From JAXHMM01 sp964528445 (lineage in GTDB: Bacteria > Bacteroidota > Rhodothermia > Balneolales > Balneolaceae): a DNA stretch of 36,181 nucleotides. Position 1 is the first letter of the stretch. Each line of letters starts with the position of its first letter. The notes below the pieces were generated by a model, which was given only the letters and a program-made list of their open reading frames with translations, was not told the origin of the DNA and ran no database searches. Position numbers and translations under genes: made by a program. The stretch covers positions 1 through 36,181 of the forward strand of contig CAZGSL010000020.1 of NCBI GenBank assembly GCA_964528445.1. Direction: 5' to 3'. Below, in pieces: positions 1 through 8,496 of the stretch.

Positions 1-10
1 ATGAGTAAAT

Positions 11-44
11 AAAAAAAGGCAGCTCGCCTGGTGACGAACTGCCT
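11..44 (-). terminator. Rho-independent terminator of tRNA-fMet
   Basis: Read on the minus strand, two 10-nt arms (35-44 and 17-26) pair with a single G-U, enclosing an 8-nt loop (27-34), and are followed directly by seven T. This is a classical intrinsic terminator just downstream of the tRNA gene. Confidence 0.88.
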
Positions 45-53
45 TGTGTTTAG

Positions 54-126
54 TGGCGGGGGCAGGATTCGAACCTGCGACCTTCGGGTTATGAGCCCGA
101 TGAGCTACCAGCTGCTCCACCCCGCG
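54..126 (-). tRNA. initiator tRNA-Met (CAU)
   Basis: A complete 73-nt cloverleaf can be folded on the minus strand. The anticodon CAT sits in the loop CTCATAA, the T loop is TTCGAAT on a 5-bp stem, and the D stem is GAGC/GCTC. Three features mark it as the initiator rather than the elongator: three consecutive G:C pairs at the base of the anticodon stem, the A11:U24 pair in the D stem, and an unpaired first position (C1 opposite C72). The 3' end reads A73 followed by CTA, so the CCA tail is not encoded and must be added by the CCA-adding enzyme. A strong terminator follows. Confidence 0.93.
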
Positions 127-215
127 ATGTCGATTCCTAAGATACGGCTAAATACGGGTACTTGTCAATACCTGTTTCCGCCGTAAATTCGCTTTCCGTT
201 TGATGGCGAGCCCGA

Positions 216-221
216 TATATT
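216..221 (+). promoter_or_regulatory. promoter -7/-10-like box before lat
   Basis: TATATT followed by ATA lies 49 nt before the lat start codon. A TTT triplet (193-195) is 20 nt upstream, close to the TTG-N19/20-TAnnTTTG layout of Bacteroidota promoters. The same TATATT box precedes four other plus-strand genes in this window. Confidence 0.4.
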
Positions 222-270
222 ATACCATGCTCTACACGCCCAAATCCCCCGCGCGAAATCCCTGAGATCC

Positions 271-1599
271 ATGAAGCAAGCTTCCCTTATAGACCCGAAA
301 GAGGTCCACGAGATACTCGGGAAACATCTGCTGACCGATGGGTACGACATCGTGCTGGACCTGGAGAAGAGCGAGGGGATGCGCCTTCATGACGCCCGCA
401 GCGGGACTTCCTACCTGGATTTCTTCACCTTCTACGCCTCCAGCCCGCTCGGTATGAACCACCCCGCCCTGGACAATCCGGAGTTCCGGGAGAAAATGGG
501 GCGCGTAGCCCTCAACAAGCCTTCCAACTCCGACGTCTACACCCGGGAGATGGCCGAATTCATGGACCACTTCGACAGGACCGCCATACCGGACTATCTT
601 CCCTATTCCTTTTTTATCGCGGGAGGCGCTCTCGCGGTGGAAAACGCCCTGAAGGTGGCTTTCGACTGGAAGGTGCAAAAGAATTTCGAGAAGGGCTACC
701 GCACGGAGAAGGGGCACAAGGTGCTCCATTTCGAGCAGGCGTTCCACGGGCGCTCGGGGTATACGCTTTCGCTGACCAACACCGATCCACGGAAAACCCG
801 GTTCTTTCCCAAATTCGACTGGCCGCGCGTTATCGCCCCCGTCATGCGCTATCCCGAAACCCCGGAGCACGTCCAACAGGCCGAGGAGCTGGAACGGAAA
901 GCGCTGGCCCAGGCGGAGCGGCACTTCGATACGCACAAAGACGAAATCGCCTGTATCCTGATCGAACCGATACAGGGAGAGGGCGGCGACAACCATTTTC
1001 GTCCCGCGTTTCACCGCGCGCTGCGGGAGATGGCCGACCGGCACGAGGCCCTGCTGATATACGACGAGGTCCAGACCGGGGTCGGGCTCACGGGCAAATT
1101 CTGGGCCCACGAGCACTTCGTGAAACCCGACATCCTGGCCTTTGGGAAAAAAGCACAGGTCTGCGGCATCCTGGCGGGCAGGCGTGTGGACGAAGTGCCG
1201 GAGAACTGCTTCAACGTCTCCTCCCGCATAAACTCAACCTGGGGAGGCAACCTGGTGGATATGGTGCGGTTCGGGCGGATACTGCAGGTCATCGAGGATG
1301 AGGAGCTTGTGGAAAACGCGGCCGAGACGGGACAATACCTGCTGGAGGGACTTCGCGAGCTGGCGGAAAATCACGAGATGCTGAGCAATCCCAGGGGACG
1401 CGGGCTCTTCTGCGCGATCGACCTGCCCGACGGACAGACACGCGACGCCGTTCGGACAGCTTGTTTCGAGCGCCGGATGATGATCCTGGGATGCGGGGAA
1501 CGCACCATCCGGTTTCGTCCCCCGCTCACCGCAATGCCCGGCCATATCGACGAGGGACTGGATATCCTGGAAGAGGCCGTCTCGTCGGTCGCCTCCTGA
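271..1599 (+). CDS. lat: L-lysine 6-transaminase (lysine epsilon-aminotransferase)
   Basis: PLP enzyme that moves the epsilon-amino group of lysine to 2-oxoglutarate, giving allysine (2-aminoadipate 6-semialdehyde) and glutamate, the entry to the aminoadipate route of lysine catabolism. The 442-aa protein is full length for the LAT family. It matches the well-known mycobacterial LAT over long stretches: the ASSxLGMNHPAL segment, the ALNKPSNSDVY segment (about 89-99), FFIAGGALAVENALK, AFHGRSGYTLSLTNT, IEPIQGEGGDNHFR, and the PLP-lysine motif AFGKKAQVCG, with K293 the likely Schiff-base lysine. These motifs separate it from ornithine and GABA aminotransferases. It is a single gene, convergent with purL; no aminoadipate semialdehyde dehydrogenase lies next to it, so the downstream step must be elsewhere. 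No Shine-Dalgarno is seen; the ATG is chosen because the family N-terminus begins shortly before. Confidence 0.9.
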   Translation: MKQASLIDPKEVHEILGKHLLTDGYDIVLDLEKSEGMRLHDARSGTSYLDFFTFYASSPLGMNHPALDNPEFREKMGRVALNKPSNSDVYTREMAEFMDHFDRTAIPDYLPYSFFIAGGALAVENALKVAFDWKVQKNFEKGYRTEKGHKVLHFEQAFHGRSGYTLSLTNTDPRKTRFFPKFDWPRVIAPVMRYPETPEHVQQAEELERKALAQAERHFDTHKDEIACILIEPIQGEGGDNHFRPAFHRALREMADRHEALLIYDEVQTGVGLTGKFWAHEHFVKPDILAFGKKAQVCGILAGRRVDEVPENCFNVSSRINSTWGGNLVDMVRFGRILQVIEDEELVENAAETGQYLLEGLRELAENHEMLSNPRGRGLFCAIDLPDGQTRDAVRTACFERRMMILGCGERTIRFRPPLTAMPGHIDEGLDILEEAVSSVAS

Positions 1600-1627
1600 G
1601 CCGGATATACCCGCCGGCAACGAGCCC

Positions 1628-3883
1628 TTATCTCGCCTGCAACGCCTGCCGGTCCATGACCCCGTGAAAGAGCGATTCGTAGGCCTCCCTCATCTCAGCC
1701 ACTTTCAGCTCGGCGAGTTCCCGGATCACCAGGCGGTCTCCCTCCACCGTACCCAGGGTATAGCAGGGAACGCCTGCCTCCGTGAAATAGCCGGTAGCCT
1801 CTTTCGCCTCCCGCAGCGGGGCAGTGACGACGACGCCCGACTGGGCCTCGCTGTAGAGAATTTCATAGTGATCGTCCCCCAGGTCGGACGTTTCCACGGT
1901 GGCCCCCAGTCCGGAAAATACCGACATTTCGGCCAGCGCCACCGCCAGTCCGCCGTCGGACACATCGTGTGCGGCGTTGACCACTCCCTTCCGGATCGCC
2001 TCCAGCAGGGCGTCCTGCAGCTTCTTCTCAAACTCCAGGTCGAGCGCCGGGGCGTCCCCCGCCGTTTGACCATGTATGGCGTGCAGGTATTCGCTGCCGC
2101 CCAGTCCCCGGCGGGGAGCACCGATGTAGAGCACCGCATCCCCGGCATTCTTGAATCCCGGTGTCATGAGATGATTTTCGATATCCTCCACCAGCCCGAG
2201 CATCCCGATCACCGGCGTGGGGAAAACCGCCGCGCGGGGATTTTCGTTGTAGAAACTGACGTTGCCCCCCGTCACCGGCGTGGAAAAGACACGGCACGCC
2301 TCGCCCATGCCGGCCAGGGCCTCCCTGAAGGTCCAGTACACCTCCGGTTTGTAGGGATTTCCGAAGTTGAGGCAGTTGGTGATCGCCATGGGACGGGCGC
2401 CGCTGCAGACGACGTTGCGGGCCGCCTCGGCCACCGCGATCTGCCCGCCTCTCCGGGGATTCAGGTAGACGTACCGCCCGTTGCAGTCGGTCTTGACCGC
2501 CAGCCCCTTGCCTGTGCCCTTGATGCGGATCACGCCGGAGTCCGACGCGCCCGGTCCGCTGACCGTGTTGGTGCGCACCATGGTATCGTACTGCTCGTAG
2601 ACCCATCGCCTGGAGGCGATATTGGGTGAGCCCAGCAGCTTGAGCACGGTATCGGAGTGGTCGGCGGGATGGTCGAGCGCCGCAAAGTCAAACCGCCGGG
2701 TCTCCTCCAGGTACGCCGGGCGTTCGGCCTCCCGCTCGTATTGCGGCGCCCCGCCGCCCAGGACCAGGCTGTCGGCCGGAATGTCCGCCTTCACCTCCCC
2801 GTCCTTCCAGTAGGTCACCTTGTCGCCGTCCATCACCTCCCCGATTACCACGGCGTTGAGATCCCATTTTTCATAGATATCCATGATTTCCCTCTCGCGG
2901 CCCTTTTCGGCCACGACCAGCATGCGCTCCTGGCTTTCGGAGAGCAGCAGTTCGTACGCGGTCATCCCCTTCTCCCTCGCGGGCACCTTGTCGAGATCGA
3001 TCCGCATGCCGCATCCCCCCTTGGCGCTCATCTCCGAAGAAGAGCAGGAGATGCCCGCCGCGCCCATGTCCTGCATGCCCACGATTCCCCCGTTCCTGAT
3101 CGCCTCGAGCGTGGCTTCCAGCAGCTGCTTCTCGGTGAAAGGGTCTCCCACCTGTACGCTGGGACGCTTCTCCTCGCTCTCTTCGTCGATCTCCTCGGAG
3201 GCGAAGGTGGCCCCGTGAATGCCGTCCCTGCCGGTGCTGGAGCCCACGATAATGACCGGGTTTCCCGCTCCCTTCGCGACGGCCGAGACGGTCTCCCCCT
3301 CTTTCACGATTCCCACGCTCATGGCGTTCACCAGGGGATTCCCTTCGTACCGCTCGTCAAAATAGATCTCGCCGCCCACCACCGGCACCCCGAAGGAGTT
3401 GCCGTAATCGGCGATGCCCCGCACCACCCCGTCCAGGAGAAAGCGGACCCTCGGCTCTTCCATGCTGCCGAAACGAAGAGAGTTCAGGCTGGCCACCGGA
3501 CGCGCCCCCATGGTGAATATGTCGCGGTGTATGCCCCCCACCCCGGTCGCGGCCCCCTCGTAGGGTTCGATCGCCGAGGGGTGGTTGTGGCTCTCCACCT
3601 TGAAGGCGCATCCCAGCCCGTCCCCGATATCCACCAATCCGGCGTTCTCCTCCCCGGCGCCGACCAGGAGCTGGGGGCCCTCGCGCGGCAGTTTCTTGAT
3701 CTCAAGGATGGAATTCTTGTAGGAGCAGTGCTCGCTCCACATCACGGAGTAGACCCCCAGTTCGGTCCACGTCGGAGTGCGTCCCAGGAACTCCCGTATT
3801 TTCTCGTACTCCTCCTCGTTCAGGCCGTGCTCGACGGCGAGGTCCAGGGTGACTTCGGGCTCGTTGGATGCGTCGTTTGACAT
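1628..3883 (-). CDS. purL: phosphoribosylformylglycinamidine synthase II
   Basis: Fourth step of de novo purine synthesis: ATP-dependent conversion of FGAR plus ammonia to FGAM, in complex with PurS and PurQ. At 751 aa it is the small PurL type rather than the ~1300-aa fused form. Diagnostic stretches are SVMWSEHCSYKNS near the N-terminus, ESHNHPSAIEPYEGAATGVGG with HRDIFTMGARPVA following, and DMGAAGISCSSSEMSAKGG in the first half; the second AIRS-like half carries NCLNFGNP and AHDVSDGGL. The reading frame extends 34 codons further upstream, but that part is unlike the family and lies in the promoter; the ATG at 3883 starts a normal N-terminus. A Bacteroidota-type promoter lies at 3946-3977, and the leader carries CCAACC at 3896-3901. 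It is divergent from the LemA gene and convergent with lat. Confidence 0.96.
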   Translation of the reverse strand: MSNDASNEPEVTLDLAVEHGLNEEEYEKIREFLGRTPTWTELGVYSVMWSEHCSYKNSILEIKKLPREGPQLLVGAGEENAGLVDIGDGLGCAFKVESHNHPSAIEPYEGAATGVGGIHRDIFTMGARPVASLNSLRFGSMEEPRVRFLLDGVVRGIADYGNSFGVPVVGGEIYFDERYEGNPLVNAMSVGIVKEGETVSAVAKGAGNPVIIVGSSTGRDGIHGATFASEEIDEESEEKRPSVQVGDPFTEKQLLEATLEAIRNGGIVGMQDMGAAGISCSSSEMSAKGGCGMRIDLDKVPAREKGMTAYELLLSESQERMLVVAEKGREREIMDIYEKWDLNAVVIGEVMDGDKVTYWKDGEVKADIPADSLVLGGGAPQYEREAERPAYLEETRRFDFAALDHPADHSDTVLKLLGSPNIASRRWVYEQYDTMVRTNTVSGPGASDSGVIRIKGTGKGLAVKTDCNGRYVYLNPRRGGQIAVAEAARNVVCSGARPMAITNCLNFGNPYKPEVYWTFREALAGMGEACRVFSTPVTGGNVSFYNENPRAAVFPTPVIGMLGLVEDIENHLMTPGFKNAGDAVLYIGAPRRGLGGSEYLHAIHGQTAGDAPALDLEFEKKLQDALLEAIRKGVVNAAHDVSDGGLAVALAEMSVFSGLGATVETSDLGDDHYEILYSEAQSGVVVTAPLREAKEATGYFTEAGVPCYTLGTVEGDRLVIRELAELKVAEMREAYESLFHGVMDRQALQAR

Positions 3884-3945
3884 GGTTCGGTTTCGGGTTG
3901 GATGGTAAGTAACATGCGGCGAATGGGGGTGAAACAATCCCGGGG

Positions 3946-3977
3946 CAAAGATAGGAAAATGGGGTCTCAGGTAAAAA
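3946..3977 (-). promoter_or_regulatory. Bacteroidota-type promoter of purL
   Basis: On the minus strand TTTTT (3973-3977), a 19-nt spacer and TATCTTTG (3946-3953) match the TTTG-N19-TAnnTTTG promoter consensus known from Bacteroidota. The implied start near 3939 gives purL a leader of about 55 nt. Confidence 0.65.
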
Positions 3978-4044
3978 CCCGTCACCCGAACCGGGCCCCG
4001 TGAATCCGCCCTATCCCAGTTGCATCATAATGGCAGACAATTCG

Positions 4045-4051
4045 TATATTG
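4045..4051 (+). promoter_or_regulatory. promoter-like box before the LemA gene
   Basis: TATATTG, 35 nt before the LemA ATG, matches TAnnTT(T)G loosely. A TTG lies 22 nt upstream (4020-4022), a slightly long spacing. It belongs to the recurrent TATATT[A/G] set in this window. Confidence 0.4.
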
Positions 4052-4086
4052 TACCGCTTTACCAACGCGAACCAGTTTCCATTTTT

Positions 4087-4674
4087 ATGAAGATCAAGAC
4101 CATCGTAATCGTCGGAATCCTGATTCTCATCGGCTTCTACGGGGTGAGTGTAAACAACAGCCTGGTGGAACAGCAGGAGAGCGTCAACCAGGCGTGGGCG
4201 CAGGTGGAGAACCAGTATCAGCGCCGCTCCGACCTGATTCCCAACCTTGTGAATACGGTCAAGGGAGCTACCGACTTCGAACAGGAGACCCTCACCCAGG
4301 TGATCGAGGCCAGAAGCAAGGCCACGTCCGTGCAGATTTCAGCGGACGACCTGGATAATCCGCAGGCGCTTCAGCAGTTTCAGCAGGCGCAGAACCAGCT
4401 TTCGGGCGCTCTCTCCCGGCTGATGGTGACGGTGGAAAAATATCCCGAACTCCAGGCCAACCAGAACTTCCGGGACCTTCAGACCCAGCTCGAGGGTACG
4501 GAGAACCGCATCACGACCGAACGGCAGCGCTACAACGAGGCGGTTCAGCGCTACAACACCTCCATCCAGCGTTTCCCGACCAACATGATGGCGGGGCTCC
4601 TGGGTTTTGATGAGAGAGCCTATTTCGAAGCGGATGAGGGTGCCGAGGAGGTTCCCGAAGTGAACTTCAACTGA
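4087..4674 (+). CDS. LemA family protein
   Basis: The 195-aa protein has one N-terminal transmembrane helix (about 4-20) followed by a long helical, glutamine-rich region typical of LemA: VNQAWAQVENQYQRRSDLIPNLVNTVKG (28 residues in two adjoining pieces), then VEKYPELQANQNF, RITTERQRYNEAVQRYN and a proline-phenylalanine end. Length and motif order fit the family exactly. LemA proteins are predicted to expose a four-helix domain outside the membrane; their biochemical role is not settled. It is followed 35 bp later by two TPM-domain genes, a gene order seen in many bacteria, which suggests the three act together at the envelope. The frame is open 29 codons further upstream, but the ATG at 4087 begins directly before the hydrophobic helix and lies after the promoter-like box. 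Confidence 0.93.
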   Translation: MKIKTIVIVGILILIGFYGVSVNNSLVEQQESVNQAWAQVENQYQRRSDLIPNLVNTVKGATDFEQETLTQVIEARSKATSVQISADDLDNPQALQQFQQAQNQLSGALSRLMVTVEKYPELQANQNFRDLQTQLEGTENRITTERQRYNEAVQRYNTSIQRFPTNMMAGLLGFDERAYFEADEGAEEVPEVNFN

Positions 4675-4709
4675 CCGGCAGCCTGGCCGCCAACCAAAAT
4701 CACAGGATT

Positions 4710-5168
4710 ATGGCATCCAACCCTTTTCTGACCGAAGAGCAGGAAGCAAAGGTCGTGCGTGCTATCGCCGAGGCCGAGCAGCAGACCTCGGGCGAGATCC
4801 GGATCCATATGGAAGAGCACTGCCCGGGGGATCCCCTGGAGCGGGCCGCCCGGATATTCCATGATCTGGGCATGGACCAGACCGAGCGCCGGAACGGCAT
4901 CCTGATCTACGTAGCCACGGAAGACCACAAGGTGGCGGTGTACGCGGGGAAAGGCATTCACGAACAGGTGGAGAACCGTTTCTGGAACGACGTGCTGGAG
5001 ATCATCCTGGAACATTTCCGTCGGGGGGAACGGGCGGAGGGCCTGGTCAACGCCGTCCGGAAATCCGCCGACAAGCTCCGCGAGCTCTATCCCCGCGCCG
5101 ACCAGTACGTCAACGAGCTGAGCAACGAAATAAGCTACCGGAAAAACAGCGAAACAGAAGAAGAATAA
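4710..5168 (+). CDS. TPM domain protein, soluble
   Basis: The 152-aa protein has no signal peptide or membrane helix and consists almost entirely of a TPM (YgcG-like) domain. The domain is seen from LTEEQEAKVVRAIAEAEQQTSGEIRIHME (two adjoining pieces at the N-terminus) through GILIYVATEDHKVAVYAGKGI, ending with a helical tail. TPM proteins include acid phosphatases linked to photosystem repair and many uncharacterised envelope proteins. The soluble form next to LemA and a membrane TPM protein is a common arrangement. CCAACC followed by AAAA sits 14 nt before the ATG. It is separated from the next gene by two bases, so the two are co-transcribed. I cannot assign a substrate. Confidence 0.88.
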   Translation: MASNPFLTEEQEAKVVRAIAEAEQQTSGEIRIHMEEHCPGDPLERAARIFHDLGMDQTERRNGILIYVATEDHKVAVYAGKGIHEQVENRFWNDVLEIILEHFRRGERAEGLVNAVRKSADKLRELYPRADQYVNELSNEISYRKNSETEEE

Positions 5169-5170
5169 AA

Positions 5171-5977
5171 ATGTTTTTCACCTCTTCCGTCCCCCATATG
5201 AGGTTCCCACGCTTCCTCCTGCTGTTTATGGCCGCTCTGCTGTGGGCCGGCAGCCTCACGGCCCAGTCGCAGCTGTATCCCGCCGAACCGGAAGGGCATA
5301 TCAACGATTACGCGGATTTTCTGAACGCCGAGGAGGAGAGCCGCCTCGAGACCAAGCTGCGCAATTACCGGGATACCACGACCACCGTGCTTGTCGTCAC
5401 CACTCTGGAGAATCTCCAGGGACATTCCATCGAGGAGGTCGGCACCAGCATGTTCAACGAGTGGAACATGTGGGAGGGCGACCGCGACAACGGCGCGCTG
5501 ATCCTGGTCTCCCGCGAAGAGCGGAGGATACGCATCGAGGTGGGATACGGCCTGGAGGGAGCCATTCCGGATATTATGGCCGGAAGGATCATCCGGGAGA
5601 TTCTCAACCCTGCTTTCCGGGAGAGCCGCTATTACGACGGATTCGACCGGGCGACCTCGGCCATGATCGATCTGGCCGCCGGAGAGTACGAGGGAACCCT
5701 CGCCTCGTCCGGTGAGGAGAGCTCGGAGGGGATCGACCGCTCAACGATCATCTTCTTCCTCTTCCTGATCTATATCGTGTATGTCTCCTCCCGGCGCGGA
5801 GGAGGAAAGGGCAACGGTAAAAACCGCAAAAGGACGCTGGGACCCGGCGGATTTATTTTCCTGGGTGGAGGCGGTTTCGGCGGCCACGGCGGAGGGGGAG
5901 GTGGCGGCGGATTCGGCGGATTCAGCGGTGGAGGCGGATTCGGATCCGGCGGCGGCGGCGCCAGCGGGGGCTGGTGA
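5171..5977 (+). CDS. TPM domain membrane protein, glycine-rich tail
   Basis: A 268-aa YgcG-type protein. A signal peptide covers about residues 1-32 (hydrophobic core FLLLFMAALLWAGSL, cleavage after the TAQ-like segment). The TPM domain (about 40-165) shows the INDYADFLNAEEE opening and the RRIRIEVGYGLEGAIPD motif. One transmembrane helix follows (about 193-210), then a basic stretch, and the last ~45 residues are almost all glycine, serine and phenylalanine. This glycine-rich end is normal for the family. A second in-frame ATG at 5198 (residue 10) would give a more compact signal peptide and is equally plausible. It starts two bases after the soluble TPM gene and probably forms a LemA-TPM-TPM operon. 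Convergent with fadE, 20 bp apart. Confidence 0.9.
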   Translation: MFFTSSVPHMRFPRFLLLFMAALLWAGSLTAQSQLYPAEPEGHINDYADFLNAEEESRLETKLRNYRDTTTTVLVVTTLENLQGHSIEEVGTSMFNEWNMWEGDRDNGALILVSREERRIRIEVGYGLEGAIPDIMAGRIIREILNPAFRESRYYDGFDRATSAMIDLAAGEYEGTLASSGEESSEGIDRSTIIFFLFLIYIVYVSSRRGGGKGNGKNRKRTLGPGGFIFLGGGGFGGHGGGGGGGGFGGFSGGGGFGSGGGGASGGW

Positions 5978-5997
5978 TATGTTCCCCGCCGGACGGG

Positions 5998-8469
5998 CTA
6001 GGCGCCGGACCGCGAAACGGGAGGAGAGGGGGTCTCGTTCAAATACTCCTCCAGCGTAAACTCATCCACCTGCACGGCATCCACCCGGGCCAGTTCGGCC
6101 TTGCGCACCGCTTCTCCCTCCTGTTTGGTCAGAATGCCCTTCTCAATCGCCTCATCCACCACGAACCTCGGCTGCATATCCGGCAGATCTCCTCTCTTCT
6201 CAGCCTCGTGCAGTTTCTTGTACAGCGGAAGGGCTTCCGTTTTGAGGCGGAAGGCATTCTCGTACTTGCCAAGCGCCTCGTCGGTATCCTCGGTGAGGTA
6301 CATGCCCTCGGTCAGACGGTCGCGCTGCTCTCCCGGCGTCTGCATGGCCCGGGCGATCCGGTGGCCCAGCCCGTCGGAGGGACGCGATCCGATCCGGTTG
6401 ATGCGTGACCAGAGCGCGATGGGACCGCGGAAGAGCCAGCTCAGTCCGGGGACCCGTATTTCGCTGTAGATGTTGTCGAACGACTCCTGGATGCGGTGAA
6501 AGGCGTAATCGAGCGACCACCGGAGGAAGGGCAGGTCCTCTTCCCGGCGCCCCTCGGCTTCAAAGCGCCGCAGGGTTGCGGTGGCCAGGTACATCCAGCT
6601 CAGGATATCGGCGAAACGTCCGCTGATCTTCTCCTTGATCTTCAGCCTCCCCCCGTACGAACCGAGGGCGAGGTCGGCCAGGAAGGCAAAGGAGGCGGAG
6701 GTCCAGGCCAGCTTGCGGAAATACGGCGCCGCGGGTCCGCCGACCGGCGAGGGGGAGAGCCATCCCCGCGTGAGACTCAGCAGCAGCGCCCGGGAGCCGT
6801 TGCGGACGACATGACCGATATGCTTCCAGAATGCCCCGTCAAACGCCTCGGCGTCGCCCCGGGTCAGGGCGTCGATTTCGCGGTAGGCGTAGGGATGGCA
6901 GCGGATCGCCCCCTGCCCGAAAGTGATCAGGCTGCGGGTCAGTATATTGGCCCCCTCCACCGTAATGGCGATGGGAACCGCCATATGGGCGTGCGCAAAA
7001 ATATTTCGGGGCCCGCGCGAGATGCCCGCGCCGCCCATGATATCCATGGCGTCGTTGATGATCTGCCGCCCCAGTTCCGTGAAGTTGTACTTGGCGATGG
7101 CGGTGATGACGGCCGGCTTCGCCCCCCGATCGAGTCCCCCGCAGGTATACCTCCTGGCCGCCTCCATCAGGTAGGTGAATCCGCCGATACGGGCCATCGG
7201 CTCCTCGATCCCCTCGAATCGGCCGATATTGATGCCGAACTGCTGGCGGAAGGCGGTATAGGCCCCGATGGCACGGGTCGCGGTCTTGGCCCCGGCCACG
7301 CTCTCGGCCGGCAGCGAAATGCCCCTCCCCACGGAGAGCGACTCCGTAAGCATGCGCCATCCGTTCCCCGCCTGCTCGGGTCCCCCGATGATAGCATCCA
7401 CGGGAACCACCACATCTTCCCCGTCAATGGGGCAGTTATAGAAGGGAATGCCCAGCGGATCGTGCCGTCTTCCCAGTTTGATCCCCTCCGTATCGCTGGG
7501 GATGAGCGCACAGGTAATACCGGGGGACTCTCCCTTGCCCAGGTGGTTCTCGGGATCCCGCAGTTTGAATGCCAGGCCGATCACCGTGGAGATGGCCGCC
7601 AGCGTAATATACCGCTTGGTGAAATTGAGCCGCAGGTAGAGCTCGCCGTCCTCCCCCTCGAAGACCTCCCCGCGCGCCGTCATCGATCCCGCGTCGGAGC
7701 CGGCCGTGGGTTCGGTAAGGGCGAAGCAGGGGATCTCCTCCCCTTCCGCCAGCCTCGGCAGGTAGTAATCCTTCTGCTTATCGGTGCCGTAATGCACCAG
7801 GAGTTCGGCGGGACCCAGGGAGTTGGGCACCATCACGGTGATGGCCAGGGGGCCGCAGCGCGAGGCGAGTTTGGCAATAATGGCGCTGTGCGCCAGCGTC
7901 GAGAAACCGTATCCCCCGTACTCCTCGGGGATCTCCAGCCCGAAGAACCGCTCCGAGCGCATGTAGTCCCACACTTCATCCCGGAAACCCTTTCGCACAT
8001 ACACCTCCCAGTCGTCCACCATACGGCAGAGCTCCTCCACCGGCCCGTCCATGAACTCCTGCTCCCGCTCGGTCAGCTCGGGATAATCCTCTTCCATCAG
8101 TTTCTTCATGTCCGGCCGTCCGGAGAAGAGCTCCCCGTCCACCCAGACGTTGCCCGCCTCCAGCGCCGTGCGCTCGGTCTCGGAAATCTTGGGCAGAAAA
8201 TTGAGGGCGTCCAGCAGCTTCATGATGGGCCCGGATACCACGGTCCGCCGCACCGGCCTGACATTGAACACCAGGCAGACCAGCAGATAGATCCCCAGCA
8301 GCCAGAAGGGGGCTTCCACACCCCAGAGGACGGCCAGCCCCACCAGCGACCAGAGCCAGAGCGGGGCCCCGAAAAAGCCGAAAGCGAGGGCAGCCAGCAG
8401 CACGCCGGCTGCCACCCACCAGGTGGGGTATGCGTTGAGAAAGCCCAGGGTTTCGGTAAGCCATTCCAT
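5998..8469 (-). CDS. fadE: acyl-CoA dehydrogenase, FadE type
   Basis: Flavin enzyme for the first step of fatty acid beta-oxidation, making trans-2-enoyl-CoA from acyl-CoA. The 823-aa length and layout match E. coli FadE (about 814 aa) rather than the 380-aa soluble dehydrogenases. Two hydrophobic segments (about 15-75) anchor it to the membrane; then come the acyl-CoA dehydrogenase N-terminal and middle domains with FFGLEIPEEYGGYG and CFALTEPTAGSDAG (the FAD/substrate-binding signature), the C-terminal helical domain with DIMGGAGISRGPRN, and the DUF1974-type tail. An AAGAGG stretch precedes the ATG, one of few Shine-Dalgarno-like sites here, and CCAACC with GAAG lies 16 nt upstream. It follows the TetR gene by 27 bp and is probably co-transcribed with it. 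Confidence 0.94.
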   Translation of the reverse strand: MEWLTETLGFLNAYPTWWVAAGVLLAALAFGFFGAPLWLWSLVGLAVLWGVEAPFWLLGIYLLVCLVFNVRPVRRTVVSGPIMKLLDALNFLPKISETERTALEAGNVWVDGELFSGRPDMKKLMEEDYPELTEREQEFMDGPVEELCRMVDDWEVYVRKGFRDEVWDYMRSERFFGLEIPEEYGGYGFSTLAHSAIIAKLASRCGPLAITVMVPNSLGPAELLVHYGTDKQKDYYLPRLAEGEEIPCFALTEPTAGSDAGSMTARGEVFEGEDGELYLRLNFTKRYITLAAISTVIGLAFKLRDPENHLGKGESPGITCALIPSDTEGIKLGRRHDPLGIPFYNCPIDGEDVVVPVDAIIGGPEQAGNGWRMLTESLSVGRGISLPAESVAGAKTATRAIGAYTAFRQQFGINIGRFEGIEEPMARIGGFTYLMEAARRYTCGGLDRGAKPAVITAIAKYNFTELGRQIINDAMDIMGGAGISRGPRNIFAHAHMAVPIAITVEGANILTRSLITFGQGAIRCHPYAYREIDALTRGDAEAFDGAFWKHIGHVVRNGSRALLLSLTRGWLSPSPVGGPAAPYFRKLAWTSASFAFLADLALGSYGGRLKIKEKISGRFADILSWMYLATATLRRFEAEGRREEDLPFLRWSLDYAFHRIQESFDNIYSEIRVPGLSWLFRGPIALWSRINRIGSRPSDGLGHRIARAMQTPGEQRDRLTEGMYLTEDTDEALGKYENAFRLKTEALPLYKKLHEAEKRGDLPDMQPRFVVDEAIEKGILTKQEGEAVRKAELARVDAVQVDEFTLEEYLNETPSPPVSRSGA

Positions 8470-8496
8470 AATATGCCTCTTCTTCGGTTGGTACGT

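Noticed and set aside
1600..1627. A terminator hairpin between lat and purL
   Set aside because: Only a 5-bp stem (GCCGG/CCGGC) without a T-run on either strand.
2657..3880. A 407-codon open frame antisense to purL
   Set aside because: It is a shadow of purL; composition is rich in His, Pro and Arg as expected for an antisense frame.
5830..5977. The glycine-rich DNA at the end of the membrane TPM gene as a tandem repeat array
   Set aside because: It is low-complexity coding sequence normal for YgcG-type proteins, without a fixed repeat unit.
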